From Taibaiella sp. (GTDB taxonomy: Bacteria > Bacteroidota > Bacteroidia > Chitinophagales > Chitinophagaceae): 64,000 nucleotides of DNA. This document shows, in pieces, positions 28,397-37,390 of the stretch (position 1 is the stretch's first letter; each line of letters starts with the position of its first letter). The notes beneath the pieces were generated by a model. It did not search any database. It was not told the origin of the DNA and was given only the letters and a program-made list of their open reading frames with translations. The stretch is taken from the NCBI GenBank assembly GCA_013815385.1, contig JACDGL010000010.1, forward strand, positions 62,001 through 126,000, written 5' to 3'. The translations under genes were made by a program, and so were the position numbers.

Positions 28397-29170
28397 ATGC
28401 AGCATACTGAAGGCTATGTACGTAGCGAAATTGAGCACGGCATAGCTACTATTGAGTTTTATCATCCATCCAGCAATTCATTACCGGGCGCTATTCTTAC
28501 CGATCTTGCCAAAACAATAAATGATATAGGTATAGATAACCGTGTCAGGGTTATTATTCTGCGCAGTACAGGCGACAGGGCATTTTGTGCCGGTGCATCG
28601 TTTGATGAATTGATTGCAATAAGCTCTGAAGCGGAAGGCAAGAAATTTTTTAGCGGCTTTGCACATGTTATTAATGCAATGCGCAAATGCCATAAGCTGA
28701 TAATAAGCCGCGTACAGGGCAAGGCTGTAGGTGGTGGCGTAGGGTTGGTGGCGGCAACTGATTATGCGATAGCTAAAGAAGATGCAGCCGTGAAACTAAG
28801 TGAGCTGGCAGTAGGCATAGGTCCCTTTGTAGTAGGGCCGGCCGTGGAGCGTAAAATAGGTGTTGCCGGCTTTTCACAACTGGCTATAGATGCTACAGGA
28901 TGGCGTTCAGCCGACTGGGCCAAAAAACATGGCTTGTATTCAGAAGTACATAAAACAATAGAGGAAGTAGATGAAGCCGTAAGGCGCCTTGCAGAGCAGC
29001 TGGCGCACAGCAGTCCGGATGCGATGTTTCAAATGAAAAAGATATTCTGGCACGGTACAGACAGTTGGGATACATTGCTTGCAGACCGTGCTGCCATTAG
29101 TGGCCGCCTGGTGCTTAGCGATTTCACCCGCAATGCTATTAATAAATTCAAGGCAAAACCCGTTAAATAA
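28397..29170 (+). CDS. Enoyl-CoA hydratase/isomerase family protein
   Basis: 257-aa crotonase-fold enzyme. The CoA/oxyanion-hole segments are AFCAGASFDEL (about 66-76) and KAVGGGVGLVAATDYAIA (about 110-127). Adjacent to paaZ, it may act in phenylacetate or fatty-acid beta-oxidation (PaaF/PaaG-type), but substrate cannot be read from sequence. It is followed by a strong bidirectional terminator. Confidence 0.87.
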   Translation: MQHTEGYVRSEIEHGIATIEFYHPSSNSLPGAILTDLAKTINDIGIDNRVRVIILRSTGDRAFCAGASFDELIAISSEAEGKKFFSGFAHVINAMRKCHKLIISRVQGKAVGGGVGLVAATDYAIAKEDAAVKLSELAVGIGPFVVGPAVERKIGVAGFSQLAIDATGWRSADWAKKHGLYSEVHKTIEEVDEAVRRLAEQLAHSSPDAMFQMKKIFWHGTDSWDTLLADRAAISGRLVLSDFTRNAINKFKAKPVK

Positions 29171-29182
29171 GGGGAGTAAACA

Positions 29183-29223
29183 TTCATAAAAAAGGCGCAT
29201 TATACATGCGCCTTTTTTATGAA
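29183..29223. terminator. Strong bidirectional terminator
   Basis: Perfect 18-bp arms (29183-29200 and 29206-29223), 5-nt loop, A run on the left arm and T run on the right, between the convergent hydratase and lptC genes. Confidence 0.85.
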
Positions 29224-29239
29224 CTAATTCCAGGTTGCA

Positions 29240-29836
29240 TCATTGCGGTACTTCGTTCTTATTCACCTGCACTATCCCTTTCAGGTTTTTTATCTGGTAC
29301 CAGCTAAAATCCTGGTTGGCTTCCAGGCCATCACCATAGGTCACTTGGGTAGGTGTGGTAATGCGTACCGCCTTCTCTGTATAGAATTTCATTATCTTTT
29401 GGTTCCATACCAGTTCTTCTGTATTCAGTTGTTCTTTTTTTTTGCTTACTACCACTATGTTTCCCCGTATCAGCACATTTTGTTCCTGTTCATAGTAGCG
29501 TGCATAATCTCCTGTCAGCGTATTGTCTACAACACCGCTATCATTAAAGAACTCCACCTTCAGCCCTTTCTTCATATCAATATATTGCGGGCGTGCAGAT
29601 TCATTTCGTATAAATTCGTGTGCGAATAACCGTGCCTTCAGCTTTCCGTACTGGCTGTAGAGAATGGTCACATCAATTGCCCTATCCTGCTGTGCCTTGC
29701 TTTTCCCGGTAAGTTCATCTATTTTTTTAGGATCGTTTTTGCAGGATGGCGCGCTGAATAAACATATAAACAAAATACCCGGAATAACTATCCGGGTTCT
29801 TTGAAAATGATACAATAACGATAATGGCTTATTCAT
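29240..29836 (-). CDS. lptC: LPS export protein LptC (lipoprotein-like form)
   Basis: 198-aa LptC/OstA-like protein that links the inner-membrane LptBFG pump to the LPS bridge. The beta-jellyroll core has AHEFIRNESARPQYIDMKKG, a VVDNTLTGDYARYYE turn and a final TQVTYGDGLEANQDFSWYQIKN. The N-terminal hydrophobic segment ends in APSC, suggesting lipidation at Cys32 rather than a simple membrane anchor as in E. coli. Its start overlaps the upstream outer-membrane protein gene by 8 bp, so it is cotranscribed with coaX and that gene. Confidence 0.87.
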   Translation of the reverse strand: MNKPLSLLYHFQRTRIVIPGILFICLFSAPSCKNDPKKIDELTGKSKAQQDRAIDVTILYSQYGKLKARLFAHEFIRNESARPQYIDMKKGLKVEFFNDSGVVDNTLTGDYARYYEQEQNVLIRGNIVVVSKKKEQLNTEELVWNQKIMKFYTEKAVRITTPTQVTYGDGLEANQDFSWYQIKNLKGIVQVNKNEVPQ

Positions 29837-31130
29837 ATTTACGCTTTACAAACCACAAAGCATTCAAAGATATACCTGCCGAAAATTTTATGTAAGTGTC
29901 CTTGATCAGGTTATTGTCGGTAGTACCCAGCTTACCTATATCAAAGGCAAGATGTATACGGTCCGAAGTACGTTTAAAAGGCAAGCTCCCGCCAAAGGTA
30001 AGTCCGTAGTTGGCAAGGGTGGTATTACGCAGGTACACATAGTTGGTGCCATAGTAAAAACCCAAACGATAGGTGATACGCGAGAAATAGTTGTTGAGCG
30101 CAGTAGAGTTAGGAGTTACTTCTCCGCCCAGGCTTACCCTGTATGAAGTGCTGGCTACCGAATCTACACTTCCCAGGTTACGGAACTGGTTCCATTGGGT
30201 GGCGGTATAGTCAACACCTATCATCCACTGGTGTGTTTTGGCAAACTGCACCCCGAATGAATAGGTCATCGGCAATGTTATCTTACCACGCAGTTCATGG
30301 GCAGCATAAGATGTATCAGCTATAAAAGTATCTACCAGGTTGTAAGTTCCTATCCAGTATTCGTTGCGGGTAGCATTCAGGTCCTGTTGCAGGGTTACGG
30401 TACCGCCTATACGGTAGGTATAGTCTTTCTTATAGGTTCCCTGGTATATTGCACCGCCTTTCCAGTAGATACCGCCTATATGGGTAGACTGGATAAATGT
30501 AGCATTGTAGGATTTCGTAGTATCCTGGTTCAGTAGTCTTGATGCATTATTAATGGACCCAAACATATACCCGAATGTAGCACCTATACTAAAGCCCTTA
30601 TACTGGTAAGCGCCGCCTATATAGGCATAGTTTACAGAACCGCCACCGGTAAAGTTGCGGATCACCTCTTTGCCTATCAGCGTATCGCTATAGGTTGTAT
30701 CCTGTAAATTGTAGAACACATTGCTGTATGGGCGTATTCCTATGCATAAGCCTACATGCTTTCCTATAGGCACAGCAAAGTTCATATAAGATAATGTAGC
30801 AGTGCCCGTAGTATAATTGGCAGTATTAGTAGTAAGGGTATGCAGATCAGCTTGTGCACCCGCCTCATAGGTAGTAAGTCTCAGAAAACCAAAAGAGGCG
30901 GGGTTATCTGCATTTACAGCATAGGGGTCTGCATAGGCCGATGAAATGTTGCCCATACCCTTTAGTAAAGTATTATTACCATTCCAAAGCTCCCCTACTC
31001 CAAAACGGGAATAAGGCAGGTTTACATGGGCTGATAATGGATCACTTACAGAACTTGTTTGTGCGCCGGCTGGTATTGTTAAAGCAATAAGAATCAGGAG
31101 TAAAAGGTACTTAGCGGGGTATCGACACAT
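29829..31130 (-). CDS. Outer-membrane beta-barrel protein (FadL/OMPP1-like)
   Basis: 433-aa protein with a signal peptide (LLLLILIALTIPAGAQ) and a body of alternating amphipathic strands. Repeated aromatic-capped turns, and many Y, G, T and N residues, are typical of a 12-14-strand barrel. The NLPYSRFGVGELW start and KGMGNISSAYADPYAVNADNPAS resemble the hatch region of FadL/OMPP1-type transporters. It is encoded between coaX and lptC, overlapping coaX by 20 bp. Transport substrate is unknown; fatty-acid transport is only a guess from fold resemblance. Confidence 0.75.
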   Translation of the reverse strand: MCRYPAKYLLLLILIALTIPAGAQTSSVSDPLSAHVNLPYSRFGVGELWNGNNTLLKGMGNISSAYADPYAVNADNPASFGFLRLTTYEAGAQADLHTLTTNTANYTTGTATLSYMNFAVPIGKHVGLCIGIRPYSNVFYNLQDTTYSDTLIGKEVIRNFTGGGSVNYAYIGGAYQYKGFSIGATFGYMFGSINNASRLLNQDTTKSYNATFIQSTHIGGIYWKGGAIYQGTYKKDYTYRIGGTVTLQQDLNATRNEYWIGTYNLVDTFIADTSYAAHELRGKITLPMTYSFGVQFAKTHQWMIGVDYTATQWNQFRNLGSVDSVASTSYRVSLGGEVTPNSTALNNYFSRITYRLGFYYGTNYVYLRNTTLANYGLTFGGSLPFKRTSDRIHLAFDIGKLGTTDNNLIKDTYIKFSAGISLNALWFVKRKYE

Positions 31131-31860
31131 TATGGTTTAGAATTAAATTCAACCCCCTCAGCAGTAGTTGAGGGTCTGCAAATATCTTACTTTTCAGTTT
31201 GCCTGCAAAAAAGGGCGCATCACCCCCAGTTAATACGGCGTTAAAATCCTGATATTGAGATGCGTATTCGTTAACTATTCCGTCTATTTCAGCTACCATT
31301 CCGTATACTGCGCCACTCCTGATGCAGGTTTGGGTGTCATATCCTATCAGCAGCAGCTCACCATCTACGCGTACTAAAGGCAACTTTTCGGCGAATTCAT
31401 GCATAGCTTTCAGCCTCATTTGCAGGCCGGGAGATATTGCACCGCCTCTGAATGTCTTGTTCTTCTGGGTAAAATTATAAGTGATGCAGGTGCCAAGGTT
31501 TACAACAAGGGTGTTTTTATCTGTATGCAGCGCCCAGGCTCCTACACTCAGTGCCAGCCTATCGGCGCCCAGGGTTTCAGGGGCAGTGTATGCGCTCATT
31601 ATCGGTAAGCGGCTGTCACCATCCAGTACCATGTACGCTTTTACTTTACCCTTCACCATCTCTTCTATTGCATTGGTATGCTCGGCACGGACTACAGAGC
31701 AGAAAATAGCCTTTACCGGAGTAAAGTTCTCTATCAGGTCGCTGATGCCTTTCTTTGCTTCATCGGCGCTGAAGTTGCCAAATTCTACTAGGCGTTCATC
31801 CTGGAAAATGCCTGCTTTTACAGATGTATTGCCCCAATCTATGCATAGGTTTACTGACAT
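31111..31860 (-). CDS. coaX: Type III pantothenate kinase
   Basis: 249-aa ASKHA-fold kinase performing the first step of CoA synthesis (pantothenate to 4'-phosphopantothenate). It is K+-dependent and insensitive to CoA. The phosphate-1 motif is CIDWGNTSVKAG (6-17), GADRLALSVGA follows in the middle, and NLGTCITYNF then GGAISPGLQMR complete the type III set. It is first of three overlapping minus-strand genes (coaX, outer-membrane protein, lptC). Confidence 0.95.
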   Translation of the reverse strand: MSVNLCIDWGNTSVKAGIFQDERLVEFGNFSADEAKKGISDLIENFTPVKAIFCSVVRAEHTNAIEEMVKGKVKAYMVLDGDSRLPIMSAYTAPETLGADRLALSVGAWALHTDKNTLVVNLGTCITYNFTQKNKTFRGGAISPGLQMRLKAMHEFAEKLPLVRVDGELLLIGYDTQTCIRSGAVYGMVAEIDGIVNEYASQYQDFNAVLTGGDAPFFAGKLKSKIFADPQLLLRGLNLILNHNVSIPR

Positions 31861-31919
31861 GGTAGTCTTTATTTAGAGATTATATTGCCAAAATAATAAA
31901 AAATCATCTAATAACTTAT

Positions 31920-32564
31920 TTAAAGGTTCAAATCGCTGGCAGATAGGTTACGGAAATGGCCATTCAGCTGTACCCTAGCTTTCATTTTCTCCATTTCTTC
32001 CAGCATAGGCTCCATTTTTTTCAGATGGCGGCGCAGGTATTCAAGCCGGTGTAGTTCAGTGAATAATCCCAGCACTTCATATTCCTGCTGTCTCGATAAG
32101 CCTGTAAAATGGGCTATCTGGTAAGATATAGCGGCTTCTTCATTGTTTGGGAATTTACTCTCCACACTCATCACAGAGTACAGGCGCTTCACTTCTTTAA
32201 GTATCAGTTTTCCTATCTCCGTATCGCCGCGCGCCACAATATTTTCAGGGTAGTTGACAATAGCGCCGCAATACAACTTCTCCGGTATTTCCTGTACTAC
32301 TTCCAGCACCCTGAATACGTCTATACCTTTTGTGCGCACATCCATTTCCCCATTATCATACTCCTGCACCATTTCGGTAATTTCCATCACCGTACCAAAT
32401 TCTTCTATCTTCTTATCCAGGATAACAGGCATGCCGAATTTTTTCTTTTCGTCTATGCAATCACGTATCAGCTGCTTATACTTAGGCTCAAATACATGAA
32501 TATTCAGTATCTCGCCTGGGTACACTATTATATTAAGGGGAAATATCGGTATAAAATTTGTCAT
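31920..32564 (-). CDS. LON substrate-binding-domain protein (no protease)
   Basis: 214-aa protein consisting of the Lon N-terminal (PUA-like) domain only: IPIFPLNIIVYPGEILNIHVFEPKYKQLI at the start, then KFGMPVIL and a helical bundle. The AAA+ and Ser-Lys protease domains of Lon are absent. Such proteins are common but uncharacterised, possibly peptide-binding adaptors. I start at ATG 32562-32564 (MTNFIP). A longer frame to 32618 would run into the O-antigen ligase gene by 26 bp. The gap to that gene is 28 bp, so cotranscription is likely. Confidence 0.88.
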   Translation of the reverse strand: MTNFIPIFPLNIIVYPGEILNIHVFEPKYKQLIRDCIDEKKKFGMPVILDKKIEEFGTVMEITEMVQEYDNGEMDVRTKGIDVFRVLEVVQEIPEKLYCGAIVNYPENIVARGDTEIGKLILKEVKRLYSVMSVESKFPNNEEAAISYQIAHFTGLSRQQEYEVLGLFTELHRLEYLRRHLKKMEPMLEEMEKMKARVQLNGHFRNLSASDLNL

Positions 32565-32592
32565 CGATCGAGTATATATTGGTGATAATACT

Positions 32593-33843
32593 TCACTGCA
32601 CCGCAGGCTCAGGTTCAAGCTCTTTTATAGCCAGTTGCCTTTGCCAAAGCACGAAAAACAAATATACGAATACACCGAATTGAATTTCAAGAAAAGGTTC
32701 CACCAGAAGTGGCACCAGCAGCATACACCATGTGATAATAAAAAATATTCCTGCCCTAGTTTTAGGTACATATACCAACGGGTACAGCAACCAGGCTATA
32801 AAGAGCAGTACAGCAGGCAGCCCGCACCCAAGCGCTATCGTAAGGAACTGGTTATGTGGAAACAGCCGCTGCTCCTCCTTTACCTGTGGATACCAGCGGT
32901 CATACCCACCCTTCATAGCTTCTAGTATATCCCCTGCTCCCACACCACCCCATGGATGTTCTTTTATCAGCTTCACGGCAATATCATAAGATATTACTCT
33001 GCCCATATCACTGTAATCACCCGTGCGGGAGCCGCTTTTATAAAGGCCATAAGTGTATTCTACATAACCTATTTTATTCCTGAAAGTAGGTACATACCTG
33101 AATGCGGCAACAACAAACAGTACCCCGGCTACTATCATCCCTATACCCACCAGCTTGTTTTTACGAATGGCTACATAGATACACCAGCCCAGCACAAAAA
33201 CATACCACGCCACTAGCCCGCTTTTGGCAGCCAGCAGGTGCAGGAATACGCTTAGCAATACTATAGTCACAACAGCAAGCCATCTCACGGCCTTGCTTAC
33301 CAGGTAGGGGAATATGCTTACGCACCAGGCTACAACCACCGCAATCCCTATGCTGAAGCAGATATGGTCATTCTCCACAGGTGTAGGCAACACCTGCGAT
33401 TGCCCGTATTCATTAATATAATAAGAGGAAGACTGTACGAAAAAGTATGCGCTGTATGCAGCACCCGCCAGCATCATAAGCGATACTGCAACTGTAAATA
33501 TTTGCAACTGTTTTATAGAGAACCTGGGGAGAAAGGCAAAACCCAATGGCAGTAGCAATACGGGTAGTTTTGTATCAAAACGCTCATGCCAGCTATATAT
33601 ATCAGTGCTCCAGAAGTAGGTTAATGCATACATTCCCACCCAGCAAACCCCAAGCAGCCACCATTTTTGCTTTATCCATTCTTTAGGATGTATGCTCCTT
33701 AAGGCATTTATGCCAAATAATATGGTACAGATAGAATTTAATGGCCTCCAGACCAGAAAACCGGCTATCATTAATATTGCAAGAAATACCGCAATATTAG
33801 ATTTAGATAAGAGTTTATGATTTTGAGGTATATTTTTGTCCAC
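32593..33843 (-). CDS. O-antigen ligase/polymerase family membrane protein (Wzy_C)
   Basis: 416-aa polytopic inner-membrane protein with about 10-11 hydrophobic segments. The large periplasmic loop (residues ~270-340) holds RTGDYSDMGRVISYDIA, HPWGGVGAG and FPHNQFL. The Arg/His pattern (GR near the start, HNQFL at the end) is that of WaaL-type O-antigen ligases. It would join polymerised glycan to a lipid carrier or to protein. The start is GTG at 33841-33843. It is divergent from meaB with only 46 bp between start codons. Confidence 0.85.
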   Translation of the reverse strand: MDKNIPQNHKLLSKSNIAVFLAILMIAGFLVWRPLNSICTILFGINALRSIHPKEWIKQKWWLLGVCWVGMYALTYFWSTDIYSWHERFDTKLPVLLLPLGFAFLPRFSIKQLQIFTVAVSLMMLAGAAYSAYFFVQSSSYYINEYGQSQVLPTPVENDHICFSIGIAVVVAWCVSIFPYLVSKAVRWLAVVTIVLLSVFLHLLAAKSGLVAWYVFVLGWCIYVAIRKNKLVGIGMIVAGVLFVVAAFRYVPTFRNKIGYVEYTYGLYKSGSRTGDYSDMGRVISYDIAVKLIKEHPWGGVGAGDILEAMKGGYDRWYPQVKEEQRLFPHNQFLTIALGCGLPAVLLFIAWLLYPLVYVPKTRAGIFFIITWCMLLVPLLVEPFLEIQFGVFVYLFFVLWQRQLAIKELEPEPAVQ

Positions 33844-33889
33844 TGATAGCTCCTATTACTTTTCTATAACGCTGATAAAAACATTTTTA

Positions 33890-34816
33890 GTGCAGGACAA
33901 AATAAAACAACTTTTGTTTCAGATAAGGGAGGGCAACTTCCATGCACTTGCCAAAGGCATCACCCTTGTAGAAAACGAGCTTGATGGGCACGAATCTCTG
34001 TTGCTGCAGCTGCAAGATACACAAAGCGCCCGTGTGTTGGGTATCACCGGGCCACCCGGCGCAGGCAAAAGCACATTGGTAAATGCGCTGTTGCACTACT
34101 GGGTAAAGCAGGGTAAAAAAATAGCGGTGGTAGCGGTAGACCCATCTTCTCCATTCAATTATGGTGCCCTGCTGGGCGACCGCATCAGGATGAACGATTT
34201 TTATAATAATGAGAACATCTACATCCGCTCACTGGCATCACGTGGCGCATTGGGTGGCCTGAACCCCAGGATAATTGAGATAACAGATGTTATAAAAAAT
34301 GCACCGTTTGATATAATACTGGTGGAGACCGTTGGCGTAGGACAAAGCGAAGTAGAGATAGCAGGCCTGGCAGACTGTACCGTAGTAACCCTGGTACCGG
34401 AATCTGGCGACATAGTACAAACTATGAAAGCGGGCATTATGGAGATAGCAGATATTTTTGTCGTTAACAAAGCAGACCGCGATGCAGCCGAATCTGTTTA
34501 CCACAACCTGCGTATCATGGTACACGAACAGGCCGTTGACGGTGTAGAAACACCGGTGATAAAAACTATAGCTACGGAACAAACCGGCATTGAAGCGCTG
34601 GCACTTGAGGTGGAAAAACACTTATCAGGCCACCAGGCATTAACGGATAAGCGCATTCAGCTCCTTGCCGATAAAAGCTGGCAGCTGATCGAAGCAAGAC
34701 AGATGAGTAAGGTAGACCGCCATGTATTACTCGCTCACCTCAAAGAAGCACTCCGGGCCAGTGATTTCAACATCTATGCGTTCATCAATAGCTTTTGTGC
34801 ATCGTTACCGCTATAA
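33890..34816 (+). CDS. meaB: Methylmalonyl-CoA mutase-associated GTPase MeaB
   Basis: 308-aa G3E P-loop GTPase that gates cofactor loading and protects B12-dependent acyl-CoA mutases. The P loop is GPPGAGKS (54-61). AVDPSSPFNYGALLGDRIRM, ETVGVGQSE and VVNKADRDAAES follow. I choose GTG at 33890, because the upstream frame to TTG 33836 gives a non-conserved 18-residue leader. The neighbouring gene is unrelated; the likely client mutase is the subunit at 4359-5912 in this window. Confidence 0.93.
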   Translation: MQDKIKQLLFQIREGNFHALAKGITLVENELDGHESLLLQLQDTQSARVLGITGPPGAGKSTLVNALLHYWVKQGKKIAVVAVDPSSPFNYGALLGDRIRMNDFYNNENIYIRSLASRGALGGLNPRIIEITDVIKNAPFDIILVETVGVGQSEVEIAGLADCTVVTLVPESGDIVQTMKAGIMEIADIFVVNKADRDAAESVYHNLRIMVHEQAVDGVETPVIKTIATEQTGIEALALEVEKHLSGHQALTDKRIQLLADKSWQLIEARQMSKVDRHVLLAHLKEALRASDFNIYAFINSFCASLPL

Positions 34817-34896
34817 TTCGCTCTGCACTATTATATTGATGGCTGCGTTATAGCATATAACCTTTTAACTTTACCAAGGCGAGCTAAACCTCAGGC

Positions 34897-35973
34897 ATGC
34901 ATCTGTATCCACCCCTTATTTATATACTTTCCTTTATTGCTGCACTCGTTGCATGTCTTATCCTTACGCCCGGCGTTATTTATGTGGCCCGCCAGCGAAA
35001 ACTATTCGACCTGCCTGATGATACCCGCAAGAAGCATATAAGTAATACCCCGCAGCTGGGCGGCATAGCTATCTTTCTTTCCTACATTATTATTGCTTCT
35101 CTTTTTATTGCCCCTCCTATTTCCAGCAAGTGGAATTACATAATAGCGTCCACTACTATATTATTTCTCACAGGCCTCAGTGATGATGTATTCAATATGA
35201 GCGCTTTCAAAAAGTTGCTGCTGCAATTATTGGCTACTGCTATTACTGTCTGGTTGGCGGATATCCGGCTCACTTCTCTGTACGGGTTCGCGGGCATCTA
35301 TACCCTGTCTTATCCTGTTAGCATTGGCATTACCATTCTTTACATCTCTTTTATTATCAACGTCTTTAACCTTACTGATGGTATAGATGGCCTGGCTGCC
35401 TCTTTTGGCATATTGGCTGTAGTGCTTTGCGGCGTTTGCTTTGTATTGCTGCATTATATTCCCGCGGCATGTGTGGCATTTAGTCTTGCAGGGGCATTAT
35501 GTGGTTTCCTGCGGTACAATATTGCTCCTGCCTCTATTTTCATGGGCGATACGGGTTCCCTGCTCATTGGCTTTACCATTAGCATCCTTAGTATCCTTAT
35601 GCTCAATGTATATTCGGCAGATATGCCATTAGGCCATGTTATTCATACTCCGGGCGCAGCATTCATATTGGCGCTCTCCTTTATTTTCATTCCCATTGCT
35701 GATGCCATACGCGTATTTGCCGGCAGGCTGCTCAGGGGTATTTCTCCTTTTCGTGCCGATAGGTCACACCTGCATTATTATCTCCTCGATATGGGGCTTA
35801 CACAATCGAAGAGTGTGCTGCTCATGCTATTTGTAAATCTCGGTATTATTGCAGCTGCATACTTATTACAGGATAGTAATATTCACATTGCCCTTGCTGT
35901 TATGGCAGGTATTAGCGCCTTATTCTTCTTTATAATAGGTATGCTTAAGAACCAAAAGAAGCACAAAGCATAG
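34897..35973 (+). CDS. WecA/MraY-family undecaprenyl-phosphate sugar-1-phosphate transferase
   Basis: 358-aa polytopic inner-membrane enzyme (about 10-11 helices). It transfers a HexNAc-1-phosphate from UDP-sugar to undecaprenyl phosphate, the first step of O-antigen or other envelope glycan synthesis. Family motifs are DLPDDTRKKHISNTPQLGG (39-57), the Mg-binding LSDD (~95), NLTDGIDGLA (~155), FMGDTGSLLIGF (~210) and a C-terminal RSHLHYYLLDMG. It is WecA/TagO-like rather than MraY because it lacks the MraY-specific PxxxGG/HHH pattern and lies outside a dcw cluster. A TAACTTTA box at 34866-34873 may be its promoter. Confidence 0.9.
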   Translation: MHLYPPLIYILSFIAALVACLILTPGVIYVARQRKLFDLPDDTRKKHISNTPQLGGIAIFLSYIIIASLFIAPPISSKWNYIIASTTILFLTGLSDDVFNMSAFKKLLLQLLATAITVWLADIRLTSLYGFAGIYTLSYPVSIGITILYISFIINVFNLTDGIDGLAASFGILAVVLCGVCFVLLHYIPAACVAFSLAGALCGFLRYNIAPASIFMGDTGSLLIGFTISILSILMLNVYSADMPLGHVIHTPGAAFILALSFIFIPIADAIRVFAGRLLRGISPFRADRSHLHYYLLDMGLTQSKSVLLMLFVNLGIIAAAYLLQDSNIHIALAVMAGISALFFFIIGMLKNQKKHKA

Positions 35974-36077
35974 TAAGCCTCAAATTTCCATCTACTTTTT
36001 TTGGGTTAACCGGCTGTAATTTTTGGGCAGGATGCGCTTTTCTGTTTCAGGCATCTTACATGTTATATAGGGAAGAA

Positions 36078-36104
36078 TAGAGCAATACTTTTACTATTGC
36101 TCTA
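36078..36104. terminator. Possible hairpin terminator
   Basis: Perfect 10-bp arms (36078-36087, 36095-36104) with a 7-nt loop, overlapping the last codons of the periplasmic binding protein gene. There is no strong T run, so confidence is modest. Confidence 0.4.
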
Positions 36105-37377
36105 TCGTAAAGCTGCTATTCTGGTAGCGCAGCATATATAGGTGCTCATTCTCGTTATATAGCAGGTTGGCTTCCTTATCCCATTCGGGCTTCACATCAA
36201 ACTTATTGAACAGCGCTGCGCTGTTATCACTCATGTTATTGTTGAATATTGTTCCGTATTGGGCCAGCAGGTAGGCATACCAGTATAGTGTTTCGTAAGC
36301 CCTGTAGGTGATCTCATTGGGCTTGCCGCCAAATTCCTGGTGGTAGGCGCGTTCTACATTACGCACATTGGGCGTAGATGCATCGTAGTAGAATGGCGTG
36401 GTAATATGCACCGCTATATTAGGGTAGGCATCCGCTTTGTTCAAAGATGGGATCGTCTTCCACGACGGCATTCCATATACTTCAAATTTATGCTCAGGGA
36501 ACAATTCGTACAAAAGCTTTAGCAGGGTTTCCGCATAGCCGTTATCCAATACAGTTATTATAATAATATTTTCCTTCGAATCGCTTAAGTAGGGAGCTAT
36601 ATCTTCTTTGGTAGGCAGCGCATTGCACAATACTTTCCGGATGCCAACAATATTTGAATCTTTCTGGATACAGTTAAATGCGTTATGATCTAAGGGTGCG
36701 GAAGTACGGTAAAAAACTATTGCCTCTCTTTTAGGGAACTTCTTTTCTATGGTATTCATTATATGGTTACAATGTACCTGTAGCGTAGCCTGCTGCAATA
36801 TAAAATAAGGATTGTTCTTTACCCCCACATCCGATGGCGATAGCGCCGATACAAAATTCACCTTGTGTTTACGCGCATATTCCGCCAGCAGCGATACATC
36901 AAAACCCTGTACTGCCCCTATTATAAGGTCTGCAGAATCCAGTGTTTTATTTTTTATAAGCATAGATGGGGTGGTAGGTGCGCTGCCTATATCATGCACA
37001 TATACATCCATGTTATAGTTAAATGAATTCAGTGTATCCGTAGCCAGCTTTATGCCCTTGTAAAATTCCAGGCCTGTTACAGAGTGGTCCATTAATTTTC
37101 TTCCAGCGTCTGCATCGTTCAGGTATAGTTGCACCAGTACATCTATACGGTAGCGTCTTTTTATTTTCGTAGCCGGGTATTCTATCTCCACTTTCCTTAC
37201 GGCCGGGCGTGCCCGCATTACAGGAGGTTCTTCCTTTTTAGGCATCGTCTTTTCATAGTTCCTTGGTGCCTCTCTCTTTCGGAACAAACCCTTCCAGAAT
37301 TGGGCATGTGCGTTTCCCGCAGAGCATACTGCCAATAAGATCACTATTACTACTACACCTTTTTTCCCCTTCATCAT
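36094..37377 (-). CDS. Periplasmic binding protein-like (type 1 fold) exported protein
   Basis: 427-aa exported protein with a signal peptide (VVVIVILLAVCSAGNAHAQ). A basic, Pro-rich linker (residues 28-65) is followed by a type-1 periplasmic-binding (Leu/Ile/Val-BP-like) domain: YRIDVLVQLYLNDADAGRK, GLEFYKGIKLATD, SADLIIGAVQGFDVSLLAEYARKHKVN and a second lobe. It lies 13 bp behind guaA. In related genomes a protein of this fold next to guaA sometimes carries LysM repeats, from memory; none is visible here. No ABC permease is adjacent, so it may be a sensor or envelope protein rather than an importer component. Confidence 0.78.
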   Translation of the reverse strand: MMKGKKGVVVIVILLAVCSAGNAHAQFWKGLFRKREAPRNYEKTMPKKEEPPVMRARPAVRKVEIEYPATKIKRRYRIDVLVQLYLNDADAGRKLMDHSVTGLEFYKGIKLATDTLNSFNYNMDVYVHDIGSAPTTPSMLIKNKTLDSADLIIGAVQGFDVSLLAEYARKHKVNFVSALSPSDVGVKNNPYFILQQATLQVHCNHIMNTIEKKFPKREAIVFYRTSAPLDHNAFNCIQKDSNIVGIRKVLCNALPTKEDIAPYLSDSKENIIIITVLDNGYAETLLKLLYELFPEHKFEVYGMPSWKTIPSLNKADAYPNIAVHITTPFYYDASTPNVRNVERAYHQEFGGKPNEITYRAYETLYWYAYLLAQYGTIFNNNMSDNSAALFNKFDVKPEWDKEANLLYNENEHLYMLRYQNSSFTIEQ

Positions 37378-37390
37378 ATCGCAGTTCTTA

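Noticed and set aside
32565-32618. 18-residue N-terminal extension of the LON-domain protein
   Set aside because: It would overlap the upstream O-antigen ligase gene and is not part of the conserved domain; the internal ATG gives the family-typical start.
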